Source: Pseudomonas entomophila (lineage in GTDB: Bacteria; Pseudomonadota; Gammaproteobacteria; Pseudomonadales; Pseudomonadaceae). From it: a stretch of DNA of 64,000 bases. The notes beneath the pieces are model-generated. The model was not told the DNA's origin, did not search any database, and saw only the letters and a program-made list of their open reading frames with translations. Positions 42,417-51,216 of the stretch are shown here, piece by piece; the first letter of the stretch is position 1; each line of letters starts with the position of its first letter. The stretch lies in NCBI RefSeq assembly GCF_013523165.1, contig NZ_JAAMQI010000016.1, positions 1-64,000 of the forward strand, read 5' to 3'. Position numbers and translations under genes: made by a program.

Positions 42417-43586
42417 TCAGCCCGCCTTCGCAAGACCAGGCTCGACATGCGCGATGGCCGCAGCCGCTTCAGGGTCGTTGACGGCCTTGGCCAGCAACAC
42501 CACCTCCTGGTACTTCTGCGCCGCGAAGGCGAGAAAGTCTTTCAGTCCGTCGCCCCGTCCCGTTTCGAGCGCCAGGTCCACCGGGGCGTGCAGCAGGGCG
42601 CACGATGGCGCCACCCACAGCCGATCACCCAGCCGCTCGGCCGCATGGCGCAGCACCTCGATGGCCTTGTCCACGTCACCGCCCGCGGCATGACGCCCGT
42701 CGACCACGCCCAGCGACAGGGTCTTGTAGGTCGGCAGGCGGTCGAGCAGGGTCGGGTATTGCTCCGGCGCGCACACCAGGTCTATGTGCAAGCCTTCGAC
42801 CGGCAGGTTGGCAGCCAGCCCGAGGTTGTCCTGCAGGCCGCCGAAGTAGGTGGTGATCAGCTTCTTCAGCGGGGCGCGCTGGAGCAGGTTGTAGACACGC
42901 TCGTAGGCGTTCTTCCAGGCCTGGGGCAGGTCCAGGGCCAGGATCGGCTCGTCGATCTGCACCCACTCCACGCCCTGGTCGGCCAGGCGATGGAAGATCT
43001 GGTCGTACAGCGGCAGCAGGCGCTCGACCAGCTCCAGTCTGTCGAAGGCTTCGTCCTGGGCCTTGCCCAGCCAGAGGTAGGTCAGCGGGCCCAGGATCAC
43101 CGGCTTGACGGCGTGACCCAACGCCTGGGCTTCAGCGACTTCCTCGAACAGCTGCGTCCAGCTCAGCTGGAACGTCTGGTCGGCGCTGAACACCGGCGCC
43201 TGGTAGGCGTAGTCGGTGTCGAACCATGGGGTCGTTGTCTGGGCTGCGGTGTCGTCACCACTGACGGTCTCGGCCGTCACCTCGCGCGCCATGGCGAACA
43301 GCGTGTGCAACGTCGGTGCCGCATCGCCCTGCGGTCGAGCATGCTCGGGGATGACACCGAAGGTCAGGGAGTGGGTCAGGACCTGATCGTGCCAGGCGAA
43401 GTCGCCCACCGGCAGCAGGTCGAGGCCGGCCTCCTTCTGCGCCTGCCAGTGCGCAGCGCGCAACGCCCGGCCCACGGCCCGCAGGCCGGCCTCATCCAGC
43501 ATACCTCGGCAGAAAGCCTCCTGGGCGCGCTTCAGTTCACGGTCGCGCCCGATGCGCGGGGATCCCAGGGTGTGTGCAACGGCCAT
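42417..43586 (-). CDS. MetE N-terminal-domain-only homologue
   Basis: A 389-residue protein that aligns from its start (AVAHTLGSPRIGRDRELKRAQ) with the N-terminal barrel of cobalamin-independent methionine synthase, including DLLPVGDFAWHDQVLTHSL, WTQLFEEVAEAQALGHAVK, WVQIDEPIL and LWVAPSCALLHAPVDLA. Full MetE is about 750-770 residues; the catalytic zinc and homocysteine residues sit in the C-terminal barrel, which is absent here. The downstream DNA is a terminator and an opposite-strand hemerythrin gene, so the missing half is not simply frameshifted. It may be a functional stand-alone folate-binding-domain paralogue or a decaying truncation. A GGAG lies about 12 bases before the ATG. Confidence 0.87.
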   Translation of the reverse strand: MAVAHTLGSPRIGRDRELKRAQEAFCRGMLDEAGLRAVGRALRAAHWQAQKEAGLDLLPVGDFAWHDQVLTHSLTFGVIPEHARPQGDAAPTLHTLFAMAREVTAETVSGDDTAAQTTTPWFDTDYAYQAPVFSADQTFQLSWTQLFEEVAEAQALGHAVKPVILGPLTYLWLGKAQDEAFDRLELVERLLPLYDQIFHRLADQGVEWVQIDEPILALDLPQAWKNAYERVYNLLQRAPLKKLITTYFGGLQDNLGLAANLPVEGLHIDLVCAPEQYPTLLDRLPTYKTLSLGVVDGRHAAGGDVDKAIEVLRHAAERLGDRLWVAPSCALLHAPVDLALETGRGDGLKDFLAFAAQKYQEVVLLAKAVNDPEAAAAIAHVEPGLAKAG

Positions 43587-43859
43587 GTGTCGAAGTCTCC
43601 AATCAGATGCATGCAGTTTGCCGAGCCTTCGAGCCTGAGAAAATCTCATTTAATTCGTTTTGATGGTGAAGAATTCTAATGCAGTCGCTGCCTTGTTCCG
43701 TGGGTACCGTCGAGCACCCGACCGACGCCGGCCTTGAAACCCGTCGATCTCCCCTTAATATGTGTCGGCTATGGAGCAGGGGTAGTCTCACCCTCTGATC
43801 ACGCGAGCGCGTCCATCGAAGGACCGTTCACAGACTAAACACCCGAAGAGGTACAGACG

Positions 43860-45071
43860 TTGGCCATCATCCACCCCAAAGTCCGCGGTTTCATCTGCAC
43901 CACGACCCACCCGAAAGGCTGCGAACTCAACGTTCGCGACCAGATCGAGGCGACCCGCGCACTGGGCGTTCGTGAAGACGGGCCGAAGAAGGTCCTGGTG
44001 ATCGGCGCCTCCAGCGGCTACGGCCTGGCTGCGCGCATCACCGCAGCCTTCGGCTTCAAGGCCGACACCCTGGGCGTGTTCTTCGAAAAGCCTGGCACCG
44101 AGACCAAGCCTGGCACCGCCGGCTGGTACAACGCCGCGGCGTTCGACACGTTCGCCAAGGCCGAAGGCCTGTACAGCAAATCGATCAATGGCGATGCCTT
44201 CTCCGACGAAGCCCGCGCCAAGGTCATCGAGCTGATCCAGAACGAGATGGGCGGCAAGGTCGACTTGGTGATCTACTCCCTGGCCTCGCCCGTGCGCAAG
44301 CTGCCGAAGACCGGTGAGCTGGTGCGTTCGGCCCTCAAGCCGATCGGCGAGCCGTACAAGTCGACCGCCATCGACACCAACAAGGACACCATCATCGAGG
44401 CCGCGATCGAGCCGGCTTCCGAGCAGGAAATCCAGGACACCGTTACCGTCATGGGTGGCCAGGACTGGCAGCTGTGGATCGAGGCCCTGGCCGAGGCCGG
44501 TGTGCTGGCCGAACAGGCACGCACCGTGGCGTTCAGCTACATCGGCACCGAGATCACCTGGCCGATCTACTGGCACGGCGCCCTGGGCAAGGCCAAGCAG
44601 GACCTGGACGACACCGCCCAGCGTCTGGACGCCACGCTGTCCCAGACCCTCGGCGGCGGTGCCAACGTGGCCGTGCTCAAGTCGGTGGTGACCCAGGCCA
44701 GCTCGGCCATCCCGGTCATGCCGCTGTACCTGTCGATGGTCTTCAAGGTGATGAAAGAGCAGGGCATCCACGAAGGCACCGGCGACCAGCTCAACCGCAT
44801 GTTCCGTGACCGTCTGTACCGCGCCGACGGCCAGCCAGGCGAGGTCGACGAGAAGGGCCGCCTGCGCCTGGACGATTGGGAACTGCGCGACGACGTGCAG
44901 GACGCCTGCAAGGCGCTGTGGCCGCAGGTGACCACCGAGAACCTGTTCGAGCTGACCGACTACGCCGGTTACAAGCGCGAATTCCTGAACCTGTTCGGCT
45001 TCGAGCGCAGTGACGTCGACTACGACCAGGACGTGGCGACCGACGTGCAATTCGACTGCGTCCAGCTGTAA
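43860..45071 (+). CDS. fabV: Trans-2-enoyl-ACP/CoA reductase FabV
   Basis: A 403-residue NADH-dependent reductase for the last step of the fatty acid elongation cycle, intrinsically resistant to triclosan. Family hallmarks are [20 protein letters not shown] at the N-terminus, [15 protein letters not shown] for NADH binding and the active-site Tyr-x8-Lys in [11 protein letters not shown]. The only start that preserves the family N-terminus is TTG at 43,860, preceded by AAGAGGTACAGACG. A strong terminator follows the gene. Confidence 0.96.
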   Translation: MAIIHPKVRGFICTTTHPKGCELNVRDQIEATRALGVREDGPKKVLVIGASSGYGLAARITAAFGFKADTLGVFFEKPGTETKPGTAGWYNAAAFDTFAKAEGLYSKSINGDAFSDEARAKVIELIQNEMGGKVDLVIYSLASPVRKLPKTGELVRSALKPIGEPYKSTAIDTNKDTIIEAAIEPASEQEIQDTVTVMGGQDWQLWIEALAEAGVLAEQARTVAFSYIGTEITWPIYWHGALGKAKQDLDDTAQRLDATLSQTLGGGANVAVLKSVVTQASSAIPVMPLYLSMVFKVMKEQGIHEGTGDQLNRMFRDRLYRADGQPGEVDEKGRLRLDDWELRDDVQDACKALWPQVTTENLFELTDYAGYKREFLNLFGFERSDVDYDQDVATDVQFDCVQL

Positions 45072-45082
45072 GCTTCGCCCCG

Positions 45083-45116
45083 AACCCGCACGGCTTTCGA
45101 AGCGTGCGGGTTTTCT
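45083..45116 (+). terminator. Rho-independent terminator after fabV
   Basis: CCCGCACG and CGTGCGGG form an 8-bp stem with a ten-base loop followed by TTTTCTTT, 12 bases past the fabV stop. Confidence 0.9.
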
Positions 45117-45228
45117 TTCGATTTGAAACTATTTGATACAAATTATTTCACGTGCGCGCGAGCATTCTTCCCGCTTCTAGCCTATACCGCTTCCTGGGGA
45201 AGCAGGTTCATCAGCTAGGGGAACGAAG

Positions 45229-45909
45229 ATGGGAGCGAGTACGTTGTTGCAAAAGCTCAGGCAGAAAGGCCTGAAGCGTTCATTGAAGACGGCCTTCGAA
45301 CGGTACGTGTTCTTCCATTGGGAATTGATCTGGACCGAGCGTGACCTGAGCCTGCCGATCGAGCGGTTCAAGCTGCGTGAGCATCCACCGCTCACTCGTC
45401 TCGACATCACCCCAGGCAATGTCCACCGGTTCCAGCGGCATTTCGGTGATCGCGTGGGCGTCATGCGTGAGTTCGCCGAGCAAGGCCATGTCGGTCACAT
45501 GTGGATCGACGAGGCCGGCGATGTCGTGGGCGTGATGTGGTCGACCACCGACGATTACTACGACAAGCACTACTACGGCTGCACGTTCAAGGTAGCGCCA
45601 GGCCAGTACTTCGCCCACAGCGGGGAGCTGATCCGCCGCTACTACGGCACGCGCCTGTCGCAGACCGCGCAGCTGACCATGTGGGAATGCATGCGCGAGA
45701 AGGGCTGCACGACGACGATCGACGTGGTCGAAAGCCACAACGTGCCGGCCATGCGTCTGCACATGCGCATGGGGTACGTCGAAATGGGGCGGATCACCCA
45801 CGTGTACGGGCTGTTCGGGCGCTGGCGCCTCTTCCGCGAGACGACCTACCAGGGTTCACGCCTGGAACAGCTGTGCCGGCCGCTGGTGCGCGGCGTGGCC
45901 ACGGCGTGA
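45229..45909 (+). CDS. GNAT-like acetyltransferase
   Basis: A 226-residue protein with a GNAT-type core in its second half: strand HMWIDEAGDVVGVMWSTTDD, then TTTIDVVESHNVPAMRLHMRMGYVEMG, which matches the final GNAT strands where an Asn and an aromatic/Met face acetyl-CoA. The N-terminal 60 residues are basic and amphipathic (LLQKLRQKGLKRSLKTAF). ATG 45,229 lies after GGGGAACGA. The substrate is unknown; related proteins occur near polysaccharide and lipid-modifying loci. Confidence 0.7.
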   Translation: MGASTLLQKLRQKGLKRSLKTAFERYVFFHWELIWTERDLSLPIERFKLREHPPLTRLDITPGNVHRFQRHFGDRVGVMREFAEQGHVGHMWIDEAGDVVGVMWSTTDDYYDKHYYGCTFKVAPGQYFAHSGELIRRYYGTRLSQTAQLTMWECMREKGCTTTIDVVESHNVPAMRLHMRMGYVEMGRITHVYGLFGRWRLFRETTYQGSRLEQLCRPLVRGVATA

Positions 45910-45958
45910 CGCGGGACTGGCCTGGGCGTGCCCCAGACCAGGGCCCATGCCATGGGTG

Positions 45959-46300
45959 TCAGGCCAAACGTTCCAGCGGGCGTTGCGCGAAGGTGACGCC
46001 CGCCAGGCCATAGGTGATCAGCGCCCGGATGTTGGCATGATCGGTCCCGTCCGGCGTGGCCTGCACACTGCGGTAGTGCTCGCCGAACGCCAGCAGCGCC
46101 TCCTGGTCGCTCAGCCCTTCGAGTACGGCCAGGCCCAGGGTCTTGCAAGAGCCTTCGTTCTGCCCGGCGGCGTTGTGCACGTCGCCGTTGTCGAACGCTT
46201 GCGGCGTATAGCGGTAGTGTTCGGCGATGAACGCCAGCGTGTCGGCGAAGGCATGCTCGCCAGAGGTCAGGCGGGCGCGCAGGGTGGCCAGGTCAGTCAC
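45959..46300 (-). CDS. HopJ-family (type III effector HopJ) protein
   Basis: A 113-residue protein matching the HopJ family (ALRARLTSGEHAFADTLAFI, TPQAFDNGDVHNAAGQNEG, KTLGLAVLEGLSDQEALLAFGEHYRSV). Although named for a plant-pathogen effector, HopJ is widespread in non-pathogenic proteobacteria and is probably a housekeeping protein. The GTG start overlaps the upstream DUF1244 gene stop by four bases (GTGA), so it is translated as part of folM-DUF1244-hopJ. No hrp box or type III genes are nearby. Confidence 0.88.
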   Translation of the reverse strand: MTDLATLRARLTSGEHAFADTLAFIAEHYRYTPQAFDNGDVHNAAGQNEGSCKTLGLAVLEGLSDQEALLAFGEHYRSVQATPDGTDHANIRALITYGLAGVTFAQRPLERLA

Positions 46301-46590
46301 GGGGTTTTTCCTTTTTCGAAGGCCGCCTGCTGGGCAGGGCTGGCATCTGTCTGATAACGGTCTTTCCACTCGGCATAGGGCATGCCGTACACCGCCTCGC
46401 GGGCATCGTCCAGGCTCACCTCGAGCTGCTGTTCGTCGGCGGCGGCCTTGTACCATTTCGACAGGCAATTGCGGCAGAAGCCCGACAGGTTCATCAGGTC
46501 GATGTTCTGCACGTCGGTACGGCTGCGCAGGTGTTCGACCAGGCGACGGAACGCAGCGGCCTCGAGTTCGAGCTGTTGTTGGGGCGTCAT
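46297..46590 (-). CDS. DUF1244 protein
   Basis: A 97-residue protein of the DUF1244 family, with the invariant block FCRNCLSKWYKAAADEQ followed by AREAVYGMPYAEWKDRYQ. The two cysteines of CRNC could bind metal. It sits ten bases downstream of folM and overlaps hopJ, an association I believe is conserved in pseudomonads. The function is unknown. Confidence 0.9.
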   Translation of the reverse strand: MTPQQQLELEAAAFRRLVEHLRSRTDVQNIDLMNLSGFCRNCLSKWYKAAADEQQLEVSLDDAREAVYGMPYAEWKDRYQTDASPAQQAAFEKGKTP

Positions 46591-46600
46591 GGGCGACCTC

Positions 46601-47293
46601 CTAGGCGATTCGGTTCTTCAGATGGCGGCCACCGTTGATGACCACCTGGCTTCCAGTGCTGTAGCGGCTGTCGAGCAGGAACATCACGGCGTCGACCAGA
46701 GGGCCGGCGCCTGGTTCGAACTCCAGCAGGGCTTTTTTCAAGGCGTGTTCACGGTAGGCCTGGTCGCCGTCTTCCTTGAAGATCAGCAACCCCGGCAGGA
46801 TCCCGTTGACCCGCACGGTCGGTGCATATTTCTCGGCGAACGACAGTACCATGTTCTGCAGCGCGGCCTTGGTCGCGGCATAGCCGATGTGGCTCTTGCT
46901 GCCGCGTGACGAGGTCTCGTCGCAGATGTGGATGATGTCGGCCTTCTCGACCTTCGCCAGCTGTTCGCCCAGCGCCAGGTTGAGGTGATAGGGCGCCTCG
47001 ACATGCAGCTGGAACATGGTCTGCAGTTGGTCCAGGCCGTCGTCCAGCCAGAGCGAAGCGTTGTGCACGATCGCGCGCAGGCCGGGGTAGTCGTTGCGCA
47101 GGTGGTCGATCAGCGCCTGGCGCTCGGCCGGCACGCACAGATCGGCCTGGAACGGGATGATGTTCGGGTGCGCGGCGTCGGTGCCGATGCTGCGGCTGGT
47201 GCTGACCACGGTATGGCCGGCCTTGGCCAGCGCGAGTGCCAGGGCCAGCCCGACTCGCTGACTGGCGCCGGTGACGAGAATGGGGCTGTTCAT
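46601..47293 (-). CDS. folM: Dihydromonapterin reductase FolM
   Basis: A 230-residue short-chain dehydrogenase that reduces dihydromonapterin to tetrahydromonapterin, the cofactor of phenylalanine hydroxylase in pseudomonads. The cofactor motif is the FolM-style TGASQRVGLALALAL, and the catalytic pair is in IGYAATKAALQNM (Tyr-x3-Lys). The start at 47,293 (MNSPILVTGASQR) is favoured over an upstream TTG/ATG extension. A link to the homogentisate genes 3 kb away (Phe/Tyr breakdown) is plausible but not operonic. Confidence 0.88.
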   Translation of the reverse strand: MNSPILVTGASQRVGLALALALAKAGHTVVSTSRSIGTDAAHPNIIPFQADLCVPAERQALIDHLRNDYPGLRAIVHNASLWLDDGLDQLQTMFQLHVEAPYHLNLALGEQLAKVEKADIIHICDETSSRGSKSHIGYAATKAALQNMVLSFAEKYAPTVRVNGILPGLLIFKEDGDQAYREHALKKALLEFEPGAGPLVDAVMFLLDSRYSTGSQVVINGGRHLKNRIA

Positions 47294-47386
47294 GTGCTGG
47301 GTGGTCAACGGTGTCTGCTCAGTGTGAAGATCGTTGAGCATAACCGAAGTCCAGGGCCTCGCGCAGGCATGCGCGGCGGGCGGGGC

Positions 47387-48001
47387 TCATTCCTGCAGCG
47401 GGTCATGCACGTCCGGGTGCACCCGCCGATGCGCCTGGAGGATGTAGTCGCGCAGGCGTTCGATCTCGTCCTCGGCGCTTTCGCTCAGGTCGTAGGCCGC
47501 CAGACGACTGTCGATCTGCCGCCGCTTGAAGCCGCGCAGACGGATCGGCACCTCGCCCGGCGGTGCGAAGCGCATGTTGAAGCGCGTGGGTGTCCTGGCC
47601 GTGCCCTGCGCTTCCAGCAGGACCCCTCTGAACGAAATGTCGCGCACCCACAGCCGGCTGGCACGGTCACGGTCGTCGAGCAGGGCGACCGGCGTCTCCA
47701 GCGTCAGGCGCCACGGCCGCAGCATGGGCCCGTCTTCGTAGATGTCGGGCATGCCCAGCTGCAGGTGCAACGCGTGGAATTCGTCCTCCACCAGGTGCAA
47801 CGGGAAGCTGATCTGCTGGTTGTTGATGTGCGCCTGCAGGGTGACCTGCTCGTGGCCGACCAGACGCGTGAGCAGGTCCTGGACCCGCCGGTCGCCGTCC
47901 ACGCGCAGGCTGGGGCCCGGATCGGCCGGGCTGGCCTGAGGAAGGCGCTGCATGTCCAGGATGAAATCCAGCTCATCCTGAGTGAGAAGGTTGTCTGACA
48001 T
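47387..48001 (-). CDS. PilZ-like protein with FliM/FliN-type N-terminal peptide
   Basis: A 204-residue cytoplasmic protein. The N-terminus SDNLLTQDELDFILDMQ resembles the conserved peptide at the start of FliM and related switch proteins (LSQDEIDALL). A YcgR-N-like beta domain follows, then a PilZ-like part with WRLTLETPVALLDD and RLWVRDISFRGVLLEA (D-x-S-x-x-G). The classical RxxxR c-di-GMP motif is not clearly present. It may connect c-di-GMP or related signals to motility. Confidence in the family is moderate. Confidence 0.6.
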   Translation of the reverse strand: MSDNLLTQDELDFILDMQRLPQASPADPGPSLRVDGDRRVQDLLTRLVGHEQVTLQAHINNQQISFPLHLVEDEFHALHLQLGMPDIYEDGPMLRPWRLTLETPVALLDDRDRASRLWVRDISFRGVLLEAQGTARTPTRFNMRFAPPGEVPIRLRGFKRRQIDSRLAAYDLSESAEDEIERLRDYILQAHRRVHPDVHDPLQE

Positions 48002-48250
48002 GGTCGAACTCGAAGACGCTCATCAAGTGCGGCGATCGCGCGGGCAAGCCGTGCAGTCGCGTTGAAACATTGCCCACGCCTCGTCGGTGGGGCTCCGGCT
48101 GTCGTCACGCGAAAGAGCGTTCGGCGCATCACAGGCAGCATGGCCGACATCATAGCTCAGGACATGTGAAGACCGTGTTCATGCATTGGCCTTTTGCTAT
48201 CGATGAATCCGCGTATCCTACGGTTTCACTCTGTTCGGAACCTTCACCCG

Positions 48251-48706
48251 ATGAAAGTCGCCATCATTTCAGGAACGGTCTACGGCACTGCCGAGGACGT
48301 CGCTCGCCACGCCGCCACCCTGCTGGGCAAGGCGGGCTTCGAGACCTGGCACTCGCCGCGCGGCACGCTCGCGGACATCCAGGCGTTCGCGCCCGAGGCG
48401 CTGCTGGCCATCACCTCCACCACCGGCATGGGCGAGCTGCCCGACGACCTGATGCCACTGTACGACAGCCTGCGTGACACCCTGCCCAGCCAGTGGCGTG
48501 GCCTGCCGGGCGGCGTCATCGCGCTGGGCGATTCGAGCTACGGCGACACCTATTGCGGCGGCGGCGAACAGCTGCGCGAACTCTACACCGAGCTCGGCGT
48601 GCAGGAGGTGGTCCCCATGCTGCGCCTGGATGCCAGCGAAACGGTCGACCAGGAAACCGACGCCGAGCCCTGGCTGGACGATTTCATGGGCGCCCTGAAG
48701 GGGTAG
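48251..48706 (+). CDS. MioC-like flavodoxin
   Basis: A 151-residue flavodoxin. The FMN phosphate loop is ISGTVYGTAEDVA, followed by TSTTGMGELPDD and ALGDSSYGDTYCGGGEQL, the 50s and 90s loops of the fold. It is a short-chain flavodoxin of the MioC/YqcA type that carries electrons in redox reactions. The ATG lies in a segment with a weak ribosome binding site; upstream frames are not family-like. Confidence 0.92.
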   Translation: MKVAIISGTVYGTAEDVARHAATLLGKAGFETWHSPRGTLADIQAFAPEALLAITSTTGMGELPDDLMPLYDSLRDTLPSQWRGLPGGVIALGDSSYGDTYCGGGEQLRELYTELGVQEVVPMLRLDASETVDQETDAEPWLDDFMGALKG

Positions 48707-48734
48707 GGCGACATCGTCTCGGCACGACCGGCCA

Positions 48735-48764
48735 TAAAAAAAGCCGCTGTCCAGAGGCAGCGGC
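48735..48764 (-). terminator. Rho-independent terminator for hmgR
   Basis: GCCGCTG and CAGCGGC form a 7-bp stem with an eight-base loop. On the minus strand it is followed by a T-run (the A-run at 48,735-48,742), so it terminates transcripts coming from hmgR. Confidence 0.75.
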
Positions 48765-48933
48765 CAATCGAGACGACAGATCAAGGAGCTTCAAAATCCG
48801 CGTCGAGGTACCCATCGGCAGGGGTGAAGAGGGGGAGTTGTCACCCCTGCCAATCAGTTGGTCCAGCATAAGCGCTTGACCCTGAAGGAAATACCACCGG
48901 TTTTGACATTCACTGTTGCACGTCAGGCAACAG

Positions 48934-49740
48934 TCAGCCGCTTGCTGCGTCGCCCCCCACGCCGTCCTCGGCTTGATAGCCCATTCGCCAACTGCTCGCC
49001 TGCGCCGCAGCGAGCAGGCGTCGAGCCGCGGGCCCTCGTTCATCGGCATCGAAGGTCGACGCCGGACCGACTACCGTCATGACCGCCGCGATCTGGCCTC
49101 GGGCATCGAGAATGGGCGCCGACAGCGCATCGACCCCGGGTAGCAACGACCCATGCACATGGTGCAGGCCACGCTCGCGAATCGCCTGCAGCGTGCGCAG
49201 CGGCTGGCGATCGTCGCCGAACGCGGCCAGCGCCTCATCGAGCAGGCTGGCCGTCTGGTGCTCGGGCAGGTAGGCCGCGAACACCAGGCCGGTCGAGGAC
49301 GACAGCAACGGCAACACCGAGCCGATCTGCGTCACCAGCGTCACCGCGCGCGCCGCCGGCTCAATGCTGACCACCGTCGCGCCCTGGTTGCCCCAGACGG
49401 CGAGAAAGCAGGTTTCGTTGAGTTCATCGCGCAACTGCGCCAACGGCAGCGCCGCCACTTTCAAGACATTGATGCTGCCCAACGCCGCCAGGCCGACGCG
49501 CAAGGCTTCACGGCCGAGCGCGTAGTGGTTGGTGGCGGCCTCCTGCTCGGCGAAACCGCTGGCGATGAGCGCCTGAAGGTAGCGGTGGACCTTGCTCGCG
49601 GGCATGCCGACGTGCTCGGCCAGGCGCGACAGCGAGGTCGAGGGCGCCAGCTGGGCGAGGGCCTTGAGGATGTCGGTGCCGATTTCGGCTGAACGCACCT
49701 TTTGCTTGCCCGTGTCGGGAGCGGAATTGACGTTGGCCAT
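48934..49740 (-). CDS. hmgR: IclR-family repressor HmgR
   Basis: A 268-residue IclR protein divergent from the homogentisate genes. The winged helix-turn-helix is in LAQLAPSTSLSRLAEHVGMPASKVHRYLQ, and the effector domain includes DALSAPILDARGQIAAVMTVVG. In P. putida HmgR represses hmgA-fah-mai and is released by homogentisate; the same arrangement here supports that identity. The start MANVNSAPDTGKQK at 49,740 was chosen over an upstream extension that would intrude on the operator side. Confidence 0.9.
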   Translation of the reverse strand: MANVNSAPDTGKQKVRSAEIGTDILKALAQLAPSTSLSRLAEHVGMPASKVHRYLQALIASGFAEQEAATNHYALGREALRVGLAALGSINVLKVAALPLAQLRDELNETCFLAVWGNQGATVVSIEPAARAVTLVTQIGSVLPLLSSSTGLVFAAYLPEHQTASLLDEALAAFGDDRQPLRTLQAIRERGLHHVHGSLLPGVDALSAPILDARGQIAAVMTVVGPASTFDADERGPAARRLLAAAQASSWRMGYQAEDGVGGDAASG

Positions 49741-49807
49741 GGGCAGGGCATCCAGTGAGTCGGGGGTCGCCTTTATAGCTTGACGATCGGCGGCGGGCAA
49801 ATTACGT

Positions 49808-49830
49808 TTATCGTAATCTGTTTACGATAA
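49808..49830. promoter_or_regulatory. Probable HmgR operator
   Basis: TTATCGTAA and TTACGATAA form a perfect 9-bp inverted repeat with a five-base spacer, midway between divergent hmgR and hmgA. An additional partial arm (TTACG) lies just before it. IclR regulators bind such palindromes, and an HmgR site is expected here. Confidence 0.75.
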
Positions 49831-49911
49831 AAACAACGCGTTCGCCGAATCCGCCAGGGTTCAGTGCGAGCACCCACCAGCGGCTGGGCTTTCCGGCGCA
49901 CGGAGGTACAG

Positions 49912-51213
49912 ATGACAGCCAGCGCGTCTTCGGACATTCACTACCAGAGTGGCTGGGGCAACGAGTTCGCCAGCGAGGCACTTCCCGGCGCCTTGCCGGT
50001 CGGGCAGAACTCGCCGCAGCGGGCGCCCTACGGGCTCTATGCCGAACAGCTTTCAGGCACCGCCTTCACCTTGCCGCGCACCGAGCAGCGGCGCAGCTGG
50101 CTGTACCGCATCCGCCCGTCGGCCCTGCACCCACGCTTCGAGCGCCTGGCCCATCAACCTCTGGCCGATGCGCTGGCGCAGGGCACGCCGAACCGCTTGC
50201 GCTGGGGCCCTCACCCGGTGCCCGAGGTGCCTACCGACTTCCTCGATGGCTGGCTGCCGATGGCGGCCACGGCAGCGGCGGAGCAATCGACAGGCGTCAG
50301 CGTGTCCCTCTACCGTGCCAACCGCTCCATGGAGCGTGTGTGCTACAACGCCGACGGCGAGTTGCTGCTGGTTCCGGAGCAGGGGCGCCTGCGGGTGGTG
50401 ACCGAGCTGGGCGTGCTGCAGGTCGAACCCTTGCAGATCCTGGTGTTGCCCAGGGGGCTGAAGTTTCGCGTCGAGCTGCTCGATGCCCAGGCGCGCGGCT
50501 ACCTCGCCGAAAACCATGGCGTGCCCCTGCGGCTGCCGGACCTGGGGCCGATCGGCAGCAATGGCCTGGCCAACCCGCGCGACTTCCTGGCGCCCGTGGC
50601 CGCCTACGAGGACCTCGAACGGCCGACCCAGCTGGTACAGAAATTCCTTGGCACGTTCTGGGCCTGCGAGCTGGGCCATTCGCCCCTGGATGTGGTGGCC
50701 TGGCATGGCAACAACGTGCCCTACACCTATGACCTGCGCCGCTTCAACACACTGGGGACGGTCAGCTTCGACCACCCCGACCCGTCGATCTTCACCGTGC
50801 TGACCTCGCCAAGCAGCGTGCCTGGCATGGCCAACCTGGACTTCGTGATCTTCCCGCCTCGCTGGATGGTGGCGCAGAACACCTTCCGCCCGCCCTGGTT
50901 CCACCGCAACCTGATGAACGAGTTCATGGGGCTGATCCAGGGCGCCTATGATGCCAAGGCCGAAGGCTTCCTGCCCGGCGGTGCCTCGCTGCACCCCTGC
51001 ATGAGCGCCCACGGGCCGGATGCCGACACCTGCGCCAAGGCGATCGCTGCCGAGCTGCAGCCGCAGTACCTGGCGCACACCATGGCCTTCATGTTCGAGA
51101 CCTCCCAGGTCTTGCGGCCCACGCACCAGGCCCTGAGCAGCCCCCAGTTGCAGCCCGACTACGACCAGTGCTGGGCGACCCTGCCCCGCACCTTCACCCC
51201 GGACCGGAGATGA
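49912..51213 (+). CDS. hmgA: Homogentisate 1,2-dioxygenase
   Basis: A 433-residue non-haem Fe(II) ring-cleavage enzyme that converts homogentisate to maleylacetoacetate in tyrosine and phenylalanine breakdown. Typical segments are [21 protein letters not shown] and [20 protein letters not shown] text at the N-terminus, and the iron ligands lie in [12 protein letters not shown] and the later SAHGPD histidine. The length equals the known P. putida enzyme. The start at 49,912 follows ACGGAGGTACAG. fahA begins four bases after its stop. Confidence 0.97.
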   Translation: MTASASSDIHYQSGWGNEFASEALPGALPVGQNSPQRAPYGLYAEQLSGTAFTLPRTEQRRSWLYRIRPSALHPRFERLAHQPLADALAQGTPNRLRWGPHPVPEVPTDFLDGWLPMAATAAAEQSTGVSVSLYRANRSMERVCYNADGELLLVPEQGRLRVVTELGVLQVEPLQILVLPRGLKFRVELLDAQARGYLAENHGVPLRLPDLGPIGSNGLANPRDFLAPVAAYEDLERPTQLVQKFLGTFWACELGHSPLDVVAWHGNNVPYTYDLRRFNTLGTVSFDHPDPSIFTVLTSPSSVPGMANLDFVIFPPRWMVAQNTFRPPWFHRNLMNEFMGLIQGAYDAKAEGFLPGGASLHPCMSAHGPDADTCAKAIAAELQPQYLAHTMAFMFETSQVLRPTHQALSSPQLQPDYDQCWATLPRTFTPDRR

Positions 51214-51216
51214 CCG

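Noticed and set aside
43587..43859. A cobalamin or SAM riboswitch upstream of the MetE-like gene
   Set aside because: No recognisable B12-box or SAM-riboswitch core was seen in this gap.
45959..46300. Type III secretion effector function for the HopJ gene
   Set aside because: There is no hrp box, secretion genes or N-terminal secretion pattern, and the family is widespread in non-pathogens.
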